Shown: piece after piece, positions 63,996 to 64,000 of the stretch
Numbering within the stretch: position 1 is the stretch's first letter
Layout of the letters: every line of letters begins with the position of its first letter
Source: Oceanobacillus jeddahensis
GTDB lineage: Bacteria > Bacillota > Bacilli > Bacillales > Amphibacillaceae
Assembly: GCF_000750635.1 (NCBI RefSeq)
Contig: NZ_CCDM010000001.1
Location: forward strand, 1,426,001 to 1,490,000
Direction: 5' to 3'
Length of the DNA: 64,000 nucleotides
Translations under genes and position numbers: made by a program
Notes under the pieces: model-generated
Seen by the model: the letters and a program-made list of their open reading frames with translations, nothing else
The model's database searches: none
Told to the model about the DNA's origin: nothing

Positions 63996-64000
63996 CTAAT

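Overview
The window is a low-GC Gram-positive (Bacillaceae) chromosome segment. Gene content and order closely follow the Bacillus subtilis block running from tagU/yvyE through degSU, comF, the late flagellar genes, secA, prfB, cccB, ftsEX, ctpB, minJ and uvrBA. The Na+-type flagellar stator genes (motPS), the many short intergenic repeats and the AT-rich spacers suggest a halotolerant or alkaliphilic relative such as Oceanobacillus. That genus assignment is inference; no rRNA gene is present to confirm it.

Layout. 0-9.8 kb is carbohydrate use: the tail of a maltodextrin-binding protein, its two permeases, a LacI-family regulator, a ThuA / two Gfo-Idh-MocA dehydrogenases / TIM-barrel isomerase operon, and a GH13 alpha-glucosidase. 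10-14.2 kb holds motP-motS-cheA-cheW in one operon. 14.3-19.7 kb is a repeat-rich stretch with a HAD phosphatase, a YdjO-like protein, an aldehyde dehydrogenase with a catabolite-repression site, its usual DUF779 partner, and an IDEAL-domain protein. 19.8-24.5 kb carries minus-strand genes for a lipoprotein class B penicillin-binding protein, a LytR-CpsA-Psr ligase and a YvyE/IMPACT protein. 24.7-30.2 kb is degS, degU, degV, comFA, comFC. 30.4-38.3 kb is the late flagellar cluster (yvyF, flgM, flgN, flgK, flgL, a DUF6470 gene, fliW, csrA, flaG, fliD, fliS, fliT), with no flagellin gene between csrA and flaG. 38.6-47.1 kb holds hpf, secA, prfB with its programmed frameshift, cccB and ftsEX. 47.3-57.8 kb has a coiled-coil M23 peptidase, ctpB, minJ and the SOS-controlled uvrBA. 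58.4-64 kb has yojF/bshB2, yvlC/yvlD, an autoregulated MerR-type regulator, two tandem paralogous membrane-anchored proteins and small membrane proteins.

The most unusual content is intergenic. (1) About 160-bp structured elements occur five times (four good copies and one degenerate), all on the + strand and downstream of + strand genes, flanked by TTTAT, with compensatory arm changes and two mutually exclusive hairpins. (2) A miniature inverted-repeat element occurs twice with apparent 10-bp target duplications. (3) A second inverted-repeat family with GTTC-ended termini occurs twice in opposite orientations. (4) A nested repeat lies behind uvrA. (5) Long leader hairpins precede the HAD and DUF779 genes. 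All family calls rest on reading motifs and context; no database search was run.
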